A stretch of 38,793 bases of DNA. It comes from a virus. The notes below the pieces were generated by a model. The model searched no databases, was not told the origin of the DNA, and was given only the letters and a program-made list of their open reading frames with translations. Every line of letters begins with the position of its first letter. Position 1 is the first letter of the stretch. Both the position numbers and the translations under genes were made by a program. The stretch covers positions 1 through 38,793 of the IMG/VR virus record IMGVR_UViG_3300024346_000195, one strand, 5' to 3'. Positions 1 to 7,380 of the stretch are shown here, one piece after another.

Positions 1-268
1 CAACAAGGATCAGCTTAACAAGCTCTGCTCTTTTCTTTCTGTAATATGCCTGACCGTCTAAAGTTTTATAGTCATAAGTTGCATCAATAGCTTGTGATGT
101 TGGGTCTGTAATTTCTGCTATTGGGTCTGTAACGCTTTCTTCAACTAAAGTTGTAAGACTAGAATCAATAGTATGTCCTGAATCAACAGGGCACTCTGTA
201 GGTTCTGTTAAACTAGTTACAAACTCATACTTATTTTCAGTTGTACAACGTATTCTATATCTGTTCAT
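1..268 (-). CDS. Virion-associated hypothetical protein, truncated by window edge
   Basis: The reading frame opens with ATG at 268 and stays open for 89 codons to the left edge, so the C terminus is missing. It starts one base after the TGA of the 217-residue gene, which indicates one transcript. The protein begins MNRYRIRCTTENKYEF and contains a Cys-Pro plus His-Thr-Ile stretch (TECPVDSGHTID) that could form part of a small metal site or a structural beta-domain. Composition is Thr-, Glu- and Asp-rich. I do not recognise a named family. Its position after the fibre genes suggests a virion or fibre-associated role. This is inference. Confidence 0.75.
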   Translation of the reverse strand, partial: MNRYRIRCTTENKYEFVTSLTEPTECPVDSGHTIDSSLTTLVEESVTDPIAEITDPTSQAIDATYDYKTLDGQAYYRKKRAELVKLILV

Positions 269-269
269 A

Positions 270-923
270 TCAATATTCTAATTCTATACTGCCTATCCTT
301 AATTTTCTTGAACCTCCACCAGTAACCTTTCTACCTTGAACTTCTATTACATCAGCTCCAGTAGGAAGGTTTGAAATAACTCCCATATCTACAACATTGC
401 CCTCATCCATAGAGGTTATCCCAGTAGATTCAGCAATTACTGCCCCACTATCATAAGCAACTAATCTAACATCAACTGAACCTGATTGACTTATCCAAGC
501 GTTAATATTAATCTTATCAATATCTCCTACCCTAATTGTTCCTCCAAAAAGAAAGGAAGCAAATTTTGCATAGCTTGATGAACTAGTTTCAACATAACTA
601 GAGTTGCCACTTGCAAAACTCATAACCATAGAAGCAGCACCACCACCTACACTAGAAGGGCTTGCGTTTCCGCTAGTAACTTTAGGTTGAACTAGCTTTA
701 AAGCATCACTATCTCCTACTACTTCTCCATCATTAGTTATTGATATGTAACCGTTATCTAAAGCAACTCCTAGATCAAAAGACTCTCTTACTTCTTCATA
801 TGTGTACTCACTAACGTCTGCCCCTGCCATCTCAACAGTGATAGGGTGGACGTAATCACGCCCACCTAAATCATCTATTGTTACTGTGGCTATCAAGCCA
901 GTTGTTGTAAGTACTACACTCAT
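270..923 (-). CDS. Tail/receptor-fibre protein with shared N-terminal anchor domain
   Basis: A 217-residue protein. Residues 1-60 match the N terminus of the neighbouring 358-residue protein: an IDDLGxR block, then HP, then a YTYEEVRESFDLG stretch parallel to EYTLEEIRDSLDL there. The C-terminal half is Ser-, Gly- and Val-rich, predicted beta-rich, and ends in a lysine/arginine-containing strand. A common N-terminal domain with divergent distal parts is how phage fibres and their accessory proteins are usually built, with the N terminus docking on the virion. The gene follows the 358-residue gene by three bases and precedes the truncated gene by one. No catalytic motif is visible. The fibre role is inference. 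Confidence 0.75.
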   Translation of the reverse strand: MSVVLTTTGLIATVTIDDLGGRDYVHPITVEMAGADVSEYTYEEVRESFDLGVALDNGYISITNDGEVVGDSDALKLVQPKVTSGNASPSSVGGGAASMVMSFASGNSSYVETSSSSYAKFASFLFGGTIRVGDIDKININAWISQSGSVDVRLVAYDSGAVIAESTGITSMDEGNVVDMGVISNLPTGADVIEVQGRKVTGGGSRKLRIGSIELEY

Positions 924-926
924 TTA

Positions 927-2003
927 TTATGCTTCTATACCGTAAATTTCTACTCCAATATCTCTAGTAGCTCCTGAAGTTTGTACGTATCTAACTCTAA
1001 CTTCATCCCCTGCCGTTACAGCTAATGCTAAAGCAGAGTTAAAAGCTTTATCAGCAGCAGCAATAGCTTCAGTGTGAACTACAGCACCATTAACTAAAAC
1101 CTGGATACTAAACGTAGCGTTTGTTCCTTGCTTACTAGCAACTGTAATTCCCCAAAGAGTACCTGTAATTGGCACAATAAACGGAGTAACACTAGTTCTT
1201 TGTTGACCAGTTCTTTGTAAATCTCTGTCTCCATTTAAGTTACCATCTTCACCTACAGAGTAAGTATATGTTTTCTTAGCTGGAGAAGACGCATTTTCTA
1301 AATCTTCTACTCTATCAGCTAACTCATCTAAAGCTCCACCAACTTCTGTAGGAACTACATTCCAATCAGCAGCAGTAGTAGCAGTATAAGGAACTTCTGT
1401 AGCATCTTGCTCTAATAAACCATCTCTTAATTCCCATGCCGGAGCAGGATCATCTACATAAACTCTATCTTTGTTCTCAGCATCTACATAAGTAACATCA
1501 CCTTCAAGAGTGTTAAACACATCCCAAGTAGTTCCGTTAAACTCTACTAAAGATAACGCAGCAGCACCATCCCAAGCAGCGTTAGAAACTCCAGTATCAT
1601 CTAAGATGTATCTGTCTCCAGTAACTTCTGTTGGTGGAACAGCAGTGTTATCTACGTAATCAATTACTTTACCTAACCTTCTACCATTCTTTTCTAATAA
1701 TGCTATAGCAGCAGCGTTAGTTGCAATGTCTTCTGTATTTGTCTTAGTCTGTACGTGATCATAATCAACCATATATTCATCAAACAAAGCACCTGTTGTG
1801 ATTGCTACACTATCAAAGTCAGCAGTAAGTTCTCCTAAGTTAATAGCAGTTCTTAAATCTAATGAATCTCTTATCTCTTCAAGAGTATATTCAGCAGTTA
1901 GATCATAGTTTGCTGTTGGATGTGTAAAACTTCTTGCCCCTAAATCATCAATGATAACAGGAGAGGCAGTACCTGTTGTTGAAATTTGAAAAATCTTAGC
2001 CAT
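927..2003 (-). CDS. Tail fibre protein with anchor domain, DUF2793-like middle and coiled coil
   Basis: A 358-residue protein in three visible parts. Residues 1-60 form the anchor domain shared with the 217-residue neighbour (IDDLGARSFTHP, then EYTLEEIRDSLDL). The middle (about 105-200) has the pattern GDRYILDD, W, G-A, FNGTTWDVF, then V-V-D and AWEL, which resembles the DUF2793-type domain of phage fibres. Residues about 220-240 (VGGALDELADRVEDLEN) form a short trimerising-type coiled coil. The last 110 residues are a beta-rich C-terminal head likely to contact the host or solvent. There is no intramolecular chaperone motif that I can see. ATG start at 2003, preceded by an AT-rich leader. 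Confidence 0.8.
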   Translation of the reverse strand: MAKIFQISTTGTASPVIIDDLGARSFTHPTANYDLTAEYTLEEIRDSLDLRTAINLGELTADFDSVAITTGALFDEYMVDYDHVQTKTNTEDIATNAAAIALLEKNGRRLGKVIDYVDNTAVPPTEVTGDRYILDDTGVSNAAWDGAAALSLVEFNGTTWDVFNTLEGDVTYVDAENKDRVYVDDPAPAWELRDGLLEQDATEVPYTATTAADWNVVPTEVGGALDELADRVEDLENASSPAKKTYTYSVGEDGNLNGDRDLQRTGQQRTSVTPFIVPITGTLWGITVASKQGTNATFSIQVLVNGAVVHTEAIAAADKAFNSALALAVTAGDEVRVRYVQTSGATRDIGVEIYGIEA

Positions 2004-2022
2004 TTTTATTTGTTTATTTTAT

Positions 2023-2700
2023 TTATATTTTGCAAATTATTGTTACTCTTGGTCTTAGTATTCCAGTACCGTTAACATAAAACATTAACCTTGTACCTGC
2101 AGGTAATTCTATGCCTAATCCTGTAACGTTACCGCTTGAGGAACCAGTTATATCTACTATAGCTCCTGGTATCAAAGTTTGGTCATCATGTATCTCAGCT
2201 GTCCAAGTCTCAGTACTTACAGTGTCTACCATTATTGAATCTAGTATTACTGTTTCTGCAAGTACTATTGGTACCTCATTCATAAAAACCTCATTCATTT
2301 CTAGGTAACTATCCGTTACTCTTCTTTTTCTAGCAGCACTCCAGGTTACTCCTGCGCCTGTTGGTAGATTTTTCCATACTAGCCCTGTTGGGGCTGATGG
2401 ATCTGGTGTCATATATTGACCAGGATCTCCAGAAGGTAGTGGTACAATACTGTTTCCATTATCTACTAGTATCTCTCCTTTTTCTGAAGGAGGTTTAACC
2501 TCCCTATTACCAATAGCAGTTGTATTGTTTTCAAGAGTTTGTAGATTATTGTCTCCTCTAAGGTCTTTACTTCTTTCAAGAAAGCCTTCAGAATTACCTA
2601 TGTAAAGAACGCCTGTTGGCCCCTTATATAACCTACCATCAACAGCTACTCTAGTACTGTGTATACGGTCTAGTTTCTGTTGCGTGTAAAGTTGGGCCAT
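2023..2700 (-). CDS. Short tail fibre protein
   Basis: A 225-residue protein beginning MAQLYTQQKLDRIHSTRVAV. The centre contains GDPGQYMTPDPSAPTGLVWK, a very common phage-fibre linker of the form G-x-x-G-Q-x-x-T-x-D-x-x-A-P-T-G-L-x-W. The C-terminal 100 residues are beta-rich with an RK-rich edge (SAARKRRV). The start overlaps the end of the spanin-like gene by 31 bases, so the two are co-transcribed. The linker supports a fibre role; which part of the virion it sits on cannot be told from sequence. Confidence 0.8.
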   Translation of the reverse strand: MAQLYTQQKLDRIHSTRVAVDGRLYKGPTGVLYIGNSEGFLERSKDLRGDNNLQTLENNTTAIGNREVKPPSEKGEILVDNGNSIVPLPSGDPGQYMTPDPSAPTGLVWKNLPTGAGVTWSAARKRRVTDSYLEMNEVFMNEVPIVLAETVILDSIMVDTVSTETWTAEIHDDQTLIPGAIVDITGSSSGNVTGLGIELPAGTRLMFYVNGTGILRPRVTIICKI

Positions 2701-3263
2701 TTTAATTTTGTATATACGCCCACATGATATGTCTTATGTATTAAATCATACCCTGCAGACATTTGTATATCCCCACTAGTTTTAACTAATAGAGAAGGTT
2801 GTAATGTAAACATGTTAGCATTGCCACCAATTATACCCCCTGCATATAATCCCCATTTATTTTTAGGTACTGGTACAGGCTCTGTAATTTTTAGAGTATC
2901 TACTCTTGTTATAAATTTAGGAAATTTTGGCTTATAAGAAAAATCCGTGGATAATATAAATCCTTTAACTTTAGTAGTAATCTTCCCTTCAAGTAAGCTA
3001 TCTGTAACGGGAGTACTGTATGTACGGATAGTATCTCCTGTAATAGTATCATGAATAACATCTGTGATAGTAGTAGTTAGGTACTTATATTCAAAAACAG
3101 TATCATGAAATAATACTGTATCTATAGGTCCTTGTATGTAAGTTGTATCAGGAGTTAAGTCAATAGGATCTACTGTACCAGAATTTCCACCACATTTACG
3201 TAATAGTAAAAATCCAAGTATTACAATTATTAGTAATAGTATCCAATCTTTCTTTATAGTCAT
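2670..3263 (-). CDS. Spanin-like membrane-anchored envelope protein
   Basis: A 197-residue protein. A hydrophobic segment at about residues 6-22 (WILLLIIVILGFLLL) followed by RKCGG makes an N-terminal inner-membrane anchor. A Thr/Asp-rich extended region of about 100 residues follows. The C-terminal 60 residues have alternating hydrophobic strands (WGLYAGGIIGGNANMF and later strands) like small outer-membrane-associated beta domains. Lying directly after the M15-type endolysin, this fits a protein bridging inner and outer membranes during lysis. I chose ATG at 3263 over an in-frame GTG one codon earlier. Function is inferred from topology and position; no spanin family match can be proven here. 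Confidence 0.7.
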   Translation of the reverse strand: MTIKKDWILLLIIVILGFLLLRKCGGNSGTVDPIDLTPDTTYIQGPIDTVLFHDTVFEYKYLTTTITDVIHDTITGDTIRTYSTPVTDSLLEGKITTKVKGFILSTDFSYKPKFPKFITRVDTLKITEPVPVPKNKWGLYAGGIIGGNANMFTLQPSLLVKTSGDIQMSAGYDLIHKTYHVGVYTKLKWPNFTRNRN

Positions 3264-3268
3264 CACTG

Positions 3269-3718
3269 TTACACATCAAATTGGTAAACTTTAGGCTTAC
3301 TATCATCAGACATTATATCTAAATGTACCCAGCTAATAGGATTACCTTTCATATTTCTTTCTAGTCTTATCTTACAAGGGAATTTTTCTTCATTGTCAAC
3401 AATCCACTTTCTAACCTCAACAGCAGTCATTCCTTGAACATCAAAGTCAATAGCCTTACCAAATATATGGGCGCTTAAATACAGTCTTGTTTTGCTCTTA
3501 ACTAACTGGCTCATGTTGTGTCTTAACCCTCTTTGTGAGAATTGGCCGCCCCATTTCCAGTTATTTATGGTCATTGGAAAACCTATTCCCTCTCTTACCA
3601 CAAGTAAACAAGCCAACAAATCTTTGTCAATAAACTTCCAAGCCGCTTCACCATATTTATCAAATACTGTTTTATCAACTAGTTCTTCTATACAAAAGTA
3701 ATCTTTAATCTTCCCCAT
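3269..3718 (-). CDS. Peptidase M15-type endolysin (zinc D,D-/L,D-peptidase)
   Basis: A 149-residue single-domain protein with no signal peptide. The zinc-ligand pattern of the M15 family is visible: SAHIFGKAIDFD at residues 82-93 supplies His84 and Asp91, and WVHLD at 130-134 supplies His132. Length fits the short phage M15 endolysins (Peptidase_M15_3 type), which cut peptide cross-links or stems in peptidoglycan. The start overlaps the upstream 76-residue membrane protein by 14 bases and the gene is followed by the spanin-like gene, giving a compact lysis cassette. The absence of a signal peptide implies release through a holin. Confidence 0.88.
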   Translation of the reverse strand: MGKIKDYFCIEELVDKTVFDKYGEAAWKFIDKDLLACLLVVREGIGFPMTINNWKWGGQFSQRGLRHNMSQLVKSKTRLYLSAHIFGKAIDFDVQGMTAVEVRKWIVDNEEKFPCKIRLERNMKGNPISWVHLDIMSDDSKPKVYQFDV

Positions 3719-3935
3719 CTTTCTTTTTCTTACTAAACATTTCAGAAGCAGTTACAAGTAACCCACCTTCTACAATATACATTAACCCATTCATATATTC
3801 AGAGTTTGCTTTAAAACTAAAAAATTGTTCTGCAGCAGCAAAACCTAAATATGCAAAAAGAGATATAGCTGTTGCTATTCTCTTGCTTGATACTTTCCCG
3901 CCTGAGCTAATCCACTCTGTCAATAAATTCTTCAT
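3705..3935 (-). CDS. Holin-like small membrane protein
   Basis: A 76-residue protein with two hydrophobic stretches, about residues 20-38 (IATAISLFAYLGFAAAEQF) and 49-65 (MNGLMYIVEGGLLVTAS), and a strongly charged C terminus (SKKKKDGED). Two membrane segments plus a charged tail is a usual holin layout. It starts inside the stop codon of the 82-residue gene (TAATG) and overlaps the M15 endolysin gene downstream. It is one of three candidate membrane proteins in the cassette, so which one forms the lethal hole is not decided by sequence alone. Confidence 0.75.
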   Translation of the reverse strand: MKNLLTEWISSGGKVSSKRIATAISLFAYLGFAAAEQFFSFKANSEYMNGLMYIVEGGLLVTASEMFSKKKKDGED

Positions 3936-4183
3936 TACTCACTAAATTTTTCGTACTGGTTTTGAATAAATTCCTTTTGGTCTTTTATTTCTTCATTTTC
4001 TTCTTCATAGTATTCTACATCAGCAGGATCTTCACTAATGATATGGTAATCTAATTGTTCTAATGCTACTACAACAGCAATCAAAATACCTACTACAACA
4101 GTAACTATCTTCAATATTAACTTACCTGTACGTTCAACTACAGCTTCAGCCTTATCAAACTTTTCATGTATTTCTTTAGGCAT
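3935..4183 (-). CDS. Single-span membrane protein of the lysis cassette
   Basis: An 82-residue protein. An amphipathic basic N terminus leads into one strongly hydrophobic helix (about residues 23-42, ILKIVTVVVGILIAVVVALE). A very acidic soluble tail of about 35 residues follows (YYEEENEEIKDQ). Its stop overlaps the start of the holin-like gene by one base, so translation is coupled. It may be a holin partner, antiholin or pinholin. I do not recognise a family. Confidence 0.7.
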   Translation of the reverse strand: MPKEIHEKFDKAEAVVERTGKLILKIVTVVVGILIAVVVALEQLDYHIISEDPADVEYYEEENEEIKDQKEFIQNQYEKFSE

Positions 4184-4193
4184 ACCTATTAAA

Positions 4194-4604
4194 TTATCTT
4201 TTTTCTCTAACGGTGCAAATTAACCAGCCATCTTCAGTAGCAGTTAAAGTTAAATATTCATCAACTTTAGTTTTACCATCTTTATGGATAGCTGTAGCTT
4301 CTCCTTTCCAGTAACCATGTTTCTCAATTTCAGGAAATATAGTAGCAACAAATTTTTCAACGTCTTTTTCGCTGTATAACATTGTCCAAGACTTGCCTAT
4401 CATTTCTTGATTAGAATATCCAAACATTTTTTCATGGGCTTCATTCATGTAGATATAAATTCCTTTTTCATCTAGTAAAGCAATTCCTTCTATTGAAGTA
4501 TTAATGGCAGCAATTAACTTGGCGTTAAATTCCATTTCTGCATTAAGCTTCTTGCCTAACGTAGCTATCTTTGCTATTCTATGGTCACTAAACCCTGTTT
4601 TCAT
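4194..4604 (-). CDS. Stand-alone PAS-domain protein in the lysis cassette
   Basis: A 136-residue protein. After a short basic helix, residues about 25-133 form one PAS domain: GIALLDEKGIYIYMNEAHEK, then MFGYSNQEMIGKSW, then YWKGEATAIHKDGK and a closing LICTVREKR strand. This is the PAS order including the typical N-E-A and F-G-Y-S-x-x-E-x-I-G-K motifs. No kinase, GGDEF or other output domain is attached. The start I choose is the ATG at 4604, which overlaps the stop of the upstream gene as ATGA; an upstream in-frame start would lie within that gene. PAS domains bind small ligands or mediate dimerisation. Inside a lysis operon, it could sense host state or regulate the membrane proteins. That role is inference. 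Confidence 0.85.
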   Translation of the reverse strand: MKTGFSDHRIAKIATLGKKLNAEMEFNAKLIAAINTSIEGIALLDEKGIYIYMNEAHEKMFGYSNQEMIGKSWTMLYSEKDVEKFVATIFPEIEKHGYWKGEATAIHKDGKTKVDEYLTLTATEDGWLICTVREKR

Positions 4605-4954
4605 TTCTTGCTTAAATAAGTGTATAAAACCCAAGCTGCTTGTACAGCAATAAATACTCCATAACCAACAGACCATTTAGTTTTTTGAGAATAAATCTCA
4701 TCTTTAGATTCTTTCATTTGAGGTGGACTCCAAACATCTGTGACTTTATCTCGCCATTTCTTTTGATCTATCAATATTTGTTTGGCAGCTTTAAGACTAG
4801 ATAATTCTTGCTTTATTTCACCACATTCTTCATGAAGCTCTTTTTTAAAATCTGAAAGTTCTTTGTTTATATCTTTTTTCAATTGTTTAATTTCTTCAGC
4901 GTTCTCGTTTAAAAGCTTAAGTATTAATTCATGATATTCATTACCAACAGACAT
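4601..4954 (-). CDS. Coiled-coil protein with C-terminal membrane helix (holin or lysis-associated)
   Basis: A 117-residue protein. Residues about 8-65 are a charged heptad-like coiled coil (LLNENAEEIKQLKKDINKEL and following). A hydrophobic helix lies near the C terminus (about 94-114, WSVGYGVFIAVQAAWVLYTY) and the end is lysine-rich. A cytoplasmic coiled coil plus C-terminal anchor resembles the XhlA type of lysis protein, though that is only a layout resemblance. It heads the lysis cassette after a 99-base gap and is coupled to the PAS gene by an ATGA overlap. Confidence 0.75.
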   Translation of the reverse strand: MSVGNEYHELILKLLNENAEEIKQLKKDINKELSDFKKELHEECGEIKQELSSLKAAKQILIDQKKWRDKVTDVWSPPQMKESKDEIYSQKTKWSVGYGVFIAVQAAWVLYTYLSKK

Positions 4955-5053
4955 TGCTTATTTTTTTTTAGTACTGTACTAGTACGTGATATACAACAGT
5001 TATAACCCTACTAAATTATAGTATATATATATCTTTTCTAGATATAAAGTTAA
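4955..5053. promoter_or_regulatory. Short intergenic region before the lysis cassette
   Basis: This 99-base gap separates the repeat-protein gene from the lysis cassette, whereas most neighbouring genes here touch or overlap. It is very AT-rich with an alternating TA run and holds a perfect 10-base palindrome, GTACTAGTAC, at 4976-4985. Reading on the minus strand, an A-rich stretch precedes the ATG at 4954. It is a plausible place for a lysis promoter or operator, but I find no clear Bacteroidota TAnnTTTG box. Confidence 0.3.
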
Positions 5054-5809
5054 TCATTTCTTTTTAATTATTTGTACAAACCCGCTAGGTAACTGTACCT
5101 CAAAGGTAACCCCCCTATTGATAACCGTTATTGGGTCAACTTCAAAATTAATACCTCTATTAATAACTTGCTCTGTTGAAGTTTCAAAAGCTATCCCTCT
5201 ATTAATCACCTTTTCAATAGATGTTTCAAAAGTAATACCCTTGTTATTCACATAGAAGAAAGGCTGTCCTTCAACTGTTACACCTTTATTAGTCACTTGA
5301 AGTATTTCACTTTCTACAGTGATTCCCCCCATCTTCACATACCCTTCTTCTGCTTCAACTGTGATACCTCTAAAGACCATATCACCAAGCTCACTTTCTA
5401 CAGTGATGCCTTTCATTTTAACATACCAAAAAGGTTCAATCTCTCCTTGAACTAAAGGAAATTCAGCACCAAAGTTTTCTATTTCAGCATTTATTAAACT
5501 AAGCTCTGCTCCAAATTCTTCTGTTTCTGACTGAACTAAAGGAAACTCTACTCCAAAAGATTCTGTTTCAGAATTAATTAAACTGAACTCTGACCCAAAG
5601 TTTTCTGTTTCAGCACTAACTAAGCTAAACTTAGGATTACCAAGAACCTCTAAACTAAACCCGCTTAGTTGATTATTGTAGTTAGAAGCATCTTCAATAC
5701 TAAACCCATTGAATTGGTTGGTGTAGCTTGAAGCATCTTCTACACTAAACCCTTGAAATACATTGGGACTAATGTTCTCTTCTAAAGAAAATCCTTCAAA
5801 CTCTATCAT
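5054..5809 (-). CDS. Protein built from about 17 copies of a 14-residue repeat (candidate fibrous virion protein)
   Basis: A 251-residue protein, almost all repeat. Residues 4-58 hold four units with a GFS[LIV]E core, spaced 14-15. Residues 61-127 hold five exact 14-residue units of the form F[SP]L[IV]xxE[TI]ExFGxE. Residues 134-237 hold eight units with G[IV][TAN][VF]E, each about 14 residues apart and many preceded by INRG or NKG. All three families share the spacing and a [FI]-[ST]-[VLF]-E strand, so they probably descend from one unit. Only a lysine-rich tail (QIIKKK) lies outside. Regular short beta units suggest an elongated beta-solenoid or extended fibre. ATG overlaps the stop of the upstream spike gene as ATGA. 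I recognise no family. Confidence 0.85.
   Translation of the reverse strand: MIEFEGFSLEENISPNVFQGFSVEDASSYTNQFNGFSIEDASNYNNQLSGFSLEVLGNPKFSLVSAETENFGSEFSLINSETESFGVEFPLVQSETEEFGAELSLINAEIENFGAEFPLVQGEIEPFWYVKMKGITVESELGDMVFRGITVEAEEGYVKMGGITVESEILQVTNKGVTVEGQPFFYVNNKGITFETSIEKVINRGIAFETSTEQVINRGINFEVDPITVINRGVTFEVQLPSGFVQIIKKK
5062..5800 (-). repeat. Tandem 42-bp coding repeat array
   Basis: At DNA level the 14-residue protein units appear as imperfect 42-bp repeats. The block near 5110-5240 is the most similar internally, for example CCTCTATTAAT recurring before related TTTCAAAA stretches. Identity falls between the three protein repeat families, which suggests older duplication of one unit followed by recent local expansion within each family. 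Confidence 0.75.
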
Positions 5810-7062
5810 GGTTGAATAGTTATCTTAACTTGTATAAATTGTGTTGATATATTATTTCCTATTCCTGTATAGTTACTGTCACCATTACCGTAAGTTCCAT
5901 CAAATGAAGGTTGTTGTCCAATAGCCATGTGTTGATAAGTAGCACTTGTTAATCCACCTAAAGTGGCAGCCCATTTTAATTCATAAGAATAATTAGGTGT
6001 ACCTGCTTGAGCATCTAATCTGTGTATCTTAAAGTCATCACCTCCAAAGAAGTTCATTCTTCCAAGAACTATTTCAGAACCTAAATCTATTCCCGCTGTT
6101 TCTATTGTTCCAAGACTTGCAGGTGCGGTTAACACAAACCCTCCCACATTTTCTGTGATGTTAACTTGTGTTGCTCCGTTTGCTGCTAGTAAAGGATTTG
6201 TTCCTACTGCTGTAGATAAAGGTGCATGACCCTTAGCTCCAATCCTTCCTCCTACTACTCCTATATTTGGACTTCCTGCTTGATATGTAAAATCTCTCCC
6301 ATTTACTAAGTTATAAAGTGGATCACCTACTATTGGATTTACAGGTGTGTGTCCTCCAAAAGTAAAAGTGGCTCTAACATTAGAATTAACAGTAGCTAAA
6401 CTGCCGTGTACACTAGACGTGCCGTCAAAATCACAATTCATCATTGCATAAGACAACGCTTGCCCTCCAACACTAAGTTCAGTACTCCCTCTAAAATTAC
6501 AATTTCTACATCCATTAAAGAATCTAGCGTTGTTAACAAGACAGTCAAAATATATATCAGTAAATGTGCAAAAATGAAGTTCATGGCTTCTTTGTCCTGT
6601 ATTTGCATATCTGAAATTACCGTTGTAGAAATTACACTCTAAATAAGCAAAGTGGTCTAATGGGGCTATAGATGTTGAATCCATTATGGTTGGATAGTTT
6701 TGCACAGTTATGTTTTTAACTACAGGTGCTTGTTTTAAGTAATCAAAGAAGAAACTCATTGCAGTACCTAATACCGCAAAATCCCCATCCCCCTCTAAAA
6801 CTACTAATCCATCACCTTCAATTATCGCATTACTATTATTAATATTGGATATAGTTGAATAGTTCCAATAAAGGTTTTCCTCATAAACTCCTGCCCCAAT
6901 TACAAGCTTATAATCATCTTCAGTTGCTTGAGCTAAAGTATCTAATTCATCTATACCTTTCTGTATAGTAGCAAAGGGATTCCCTTGAGTTCCTGTTCCT
7001 GTTGTATCATTTCCGTTGAGTGTATCAACGTATAAACTTCCATCTAATATTGTCCAAGCCAT
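5806..7062 (-). CDS. Right-handed beta-helix tail spike-like protein (paralogue 1)
   Basis: A 418-residue protein. The N terminus has the motif that opens many right-handed parallel beta-helix proteins: YVDTLNGNDTTGTG, then NPFATIQKGIDEL, at residues 11-40. A long Asn-, Phe- and Cys-containing helix follows (about 60-230), with repeated coil-type strands. A beta-sandwich-like C terminus ends FIQVKITIQP, matching the C termini of the three upstream paralogues. It is the shortest and most diverged of the four. Such proteins act as receptor-binding spikes, some with polysaccharide lyase or hydrolase activity. I cannot assign catalytic residues. The stop overlaps the repeat-protein start. Confidence 0.82.
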   Translation of the reverse strand: MAWTILDGSLYVDTLNGNDTTGTGTQGNPFATIQKGIDELDTLAQATEDDYKLVIGAGVYEENLYWNYSTISNINNSNAIIEGDGLVVLEGDGDFAVLGTAMSFFFDYLKQAPVVKNITVQNYPTIMDSTSIAPLDHFAYLECNFYNGNFRYANTGQRSHELHFCTFTDIYFDCLVNNARFFNGCRNCNFRGSTELSVGGQALSYAMMNCDFDGTSSVHGSLATVNSNVRATFTFGGHTPVNPIVGDPLYNLVNGRDFTYQAGSPNIGVVGGRIGAKGHAPLSTAVGTNPLLAANGATQVNITENVGGFVLTAPASLGTIETAGIDLGSEIVLGRMNFFGGDDFKIHRLDAQAGTPNYSYELKWAATLGGLTSATYQHMAIGQQPSFDGTYGNGDSNYTGIGNNISTQFIQVKITIQP

Positions 7063-7068
7063 GTCTTT

Positions 7069-7368
7069 TTATATTTCAATTACGTTATATGTACGGGATT
7101 TAACTGCCCCACACCTTCTATCATTTGCAGCATGAACATAAACTATATCTAGTTCAATATTCACACCTGTACTTTCATAAACCCTTTTAGTAGTTCTATT
7201 AACTGGGTTAGAATCTAAGTCATCACCACAGTATTCCTCTTCTAACAAAGAAATATTCTCTCCTGTAGCTAATGTATCTCTAAACCATTGTTGAGCTTCT
7301 TCTGTTTGCTCTCCTTCTGTTTTCTCCGTGTCCCACACTTGGGAATCAGGTAAATTAATTATTGCCAT
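7069..7368 (-). CDS. Small protein preceding a beta-helix spike (paralogue of the 98-residue protein)
   Basis: A 99-residue protein. The N-terminal part has W-D-T-E-K-T, then QTEEAQQWFRDTL, and the C-terminal part is beta-rich and ends SRTYNVIEI. The 98-residue protein at 11761-12057 has the same layout (W-D-E-T-K-T, DQTTEAQAWVSENIL, ATYTLATV). Both lie directly upstream of a beta-helix spike gene in transcription order. It may be a spike chaperone, adaptor or short baseplate-type connector; that is inference from position. The gap to the next gene is six bases. Confidence 0.75.
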   Translation of the reverse strand: MAIINLPDSQVWDTEKTEGEQTEEAQQWFRDTLATGENISLLEEEYCGDDLDSNPVNRTTKRVYESTGVNIELDIVYVHAANDRRCGAVKSRTYNVIEI

Positions 7369-7380
7369 GTTTCTTTAGTT

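Noticed and set aside
4605-4676. Longer N terminus of the PAS protein (start at 4676)
   Set aside because: The extra residues are Cys/Trp-rich and lie wholly inside the upstream coding region; the ATGA overlap at 4604 fits the coupling used by neighbouring genes.
4976-4985. GTACTAGTAC palindrome as an operator
   Set aside because: A single 10-base palindrome in AT-rich DNA with no second copy nearby is not enough for a separate call.
5062-5800. CRISPR-like array
   Set aside because: The repeats are in-frame protein repeats without unique spacers of equal length, and no cas gene is present.
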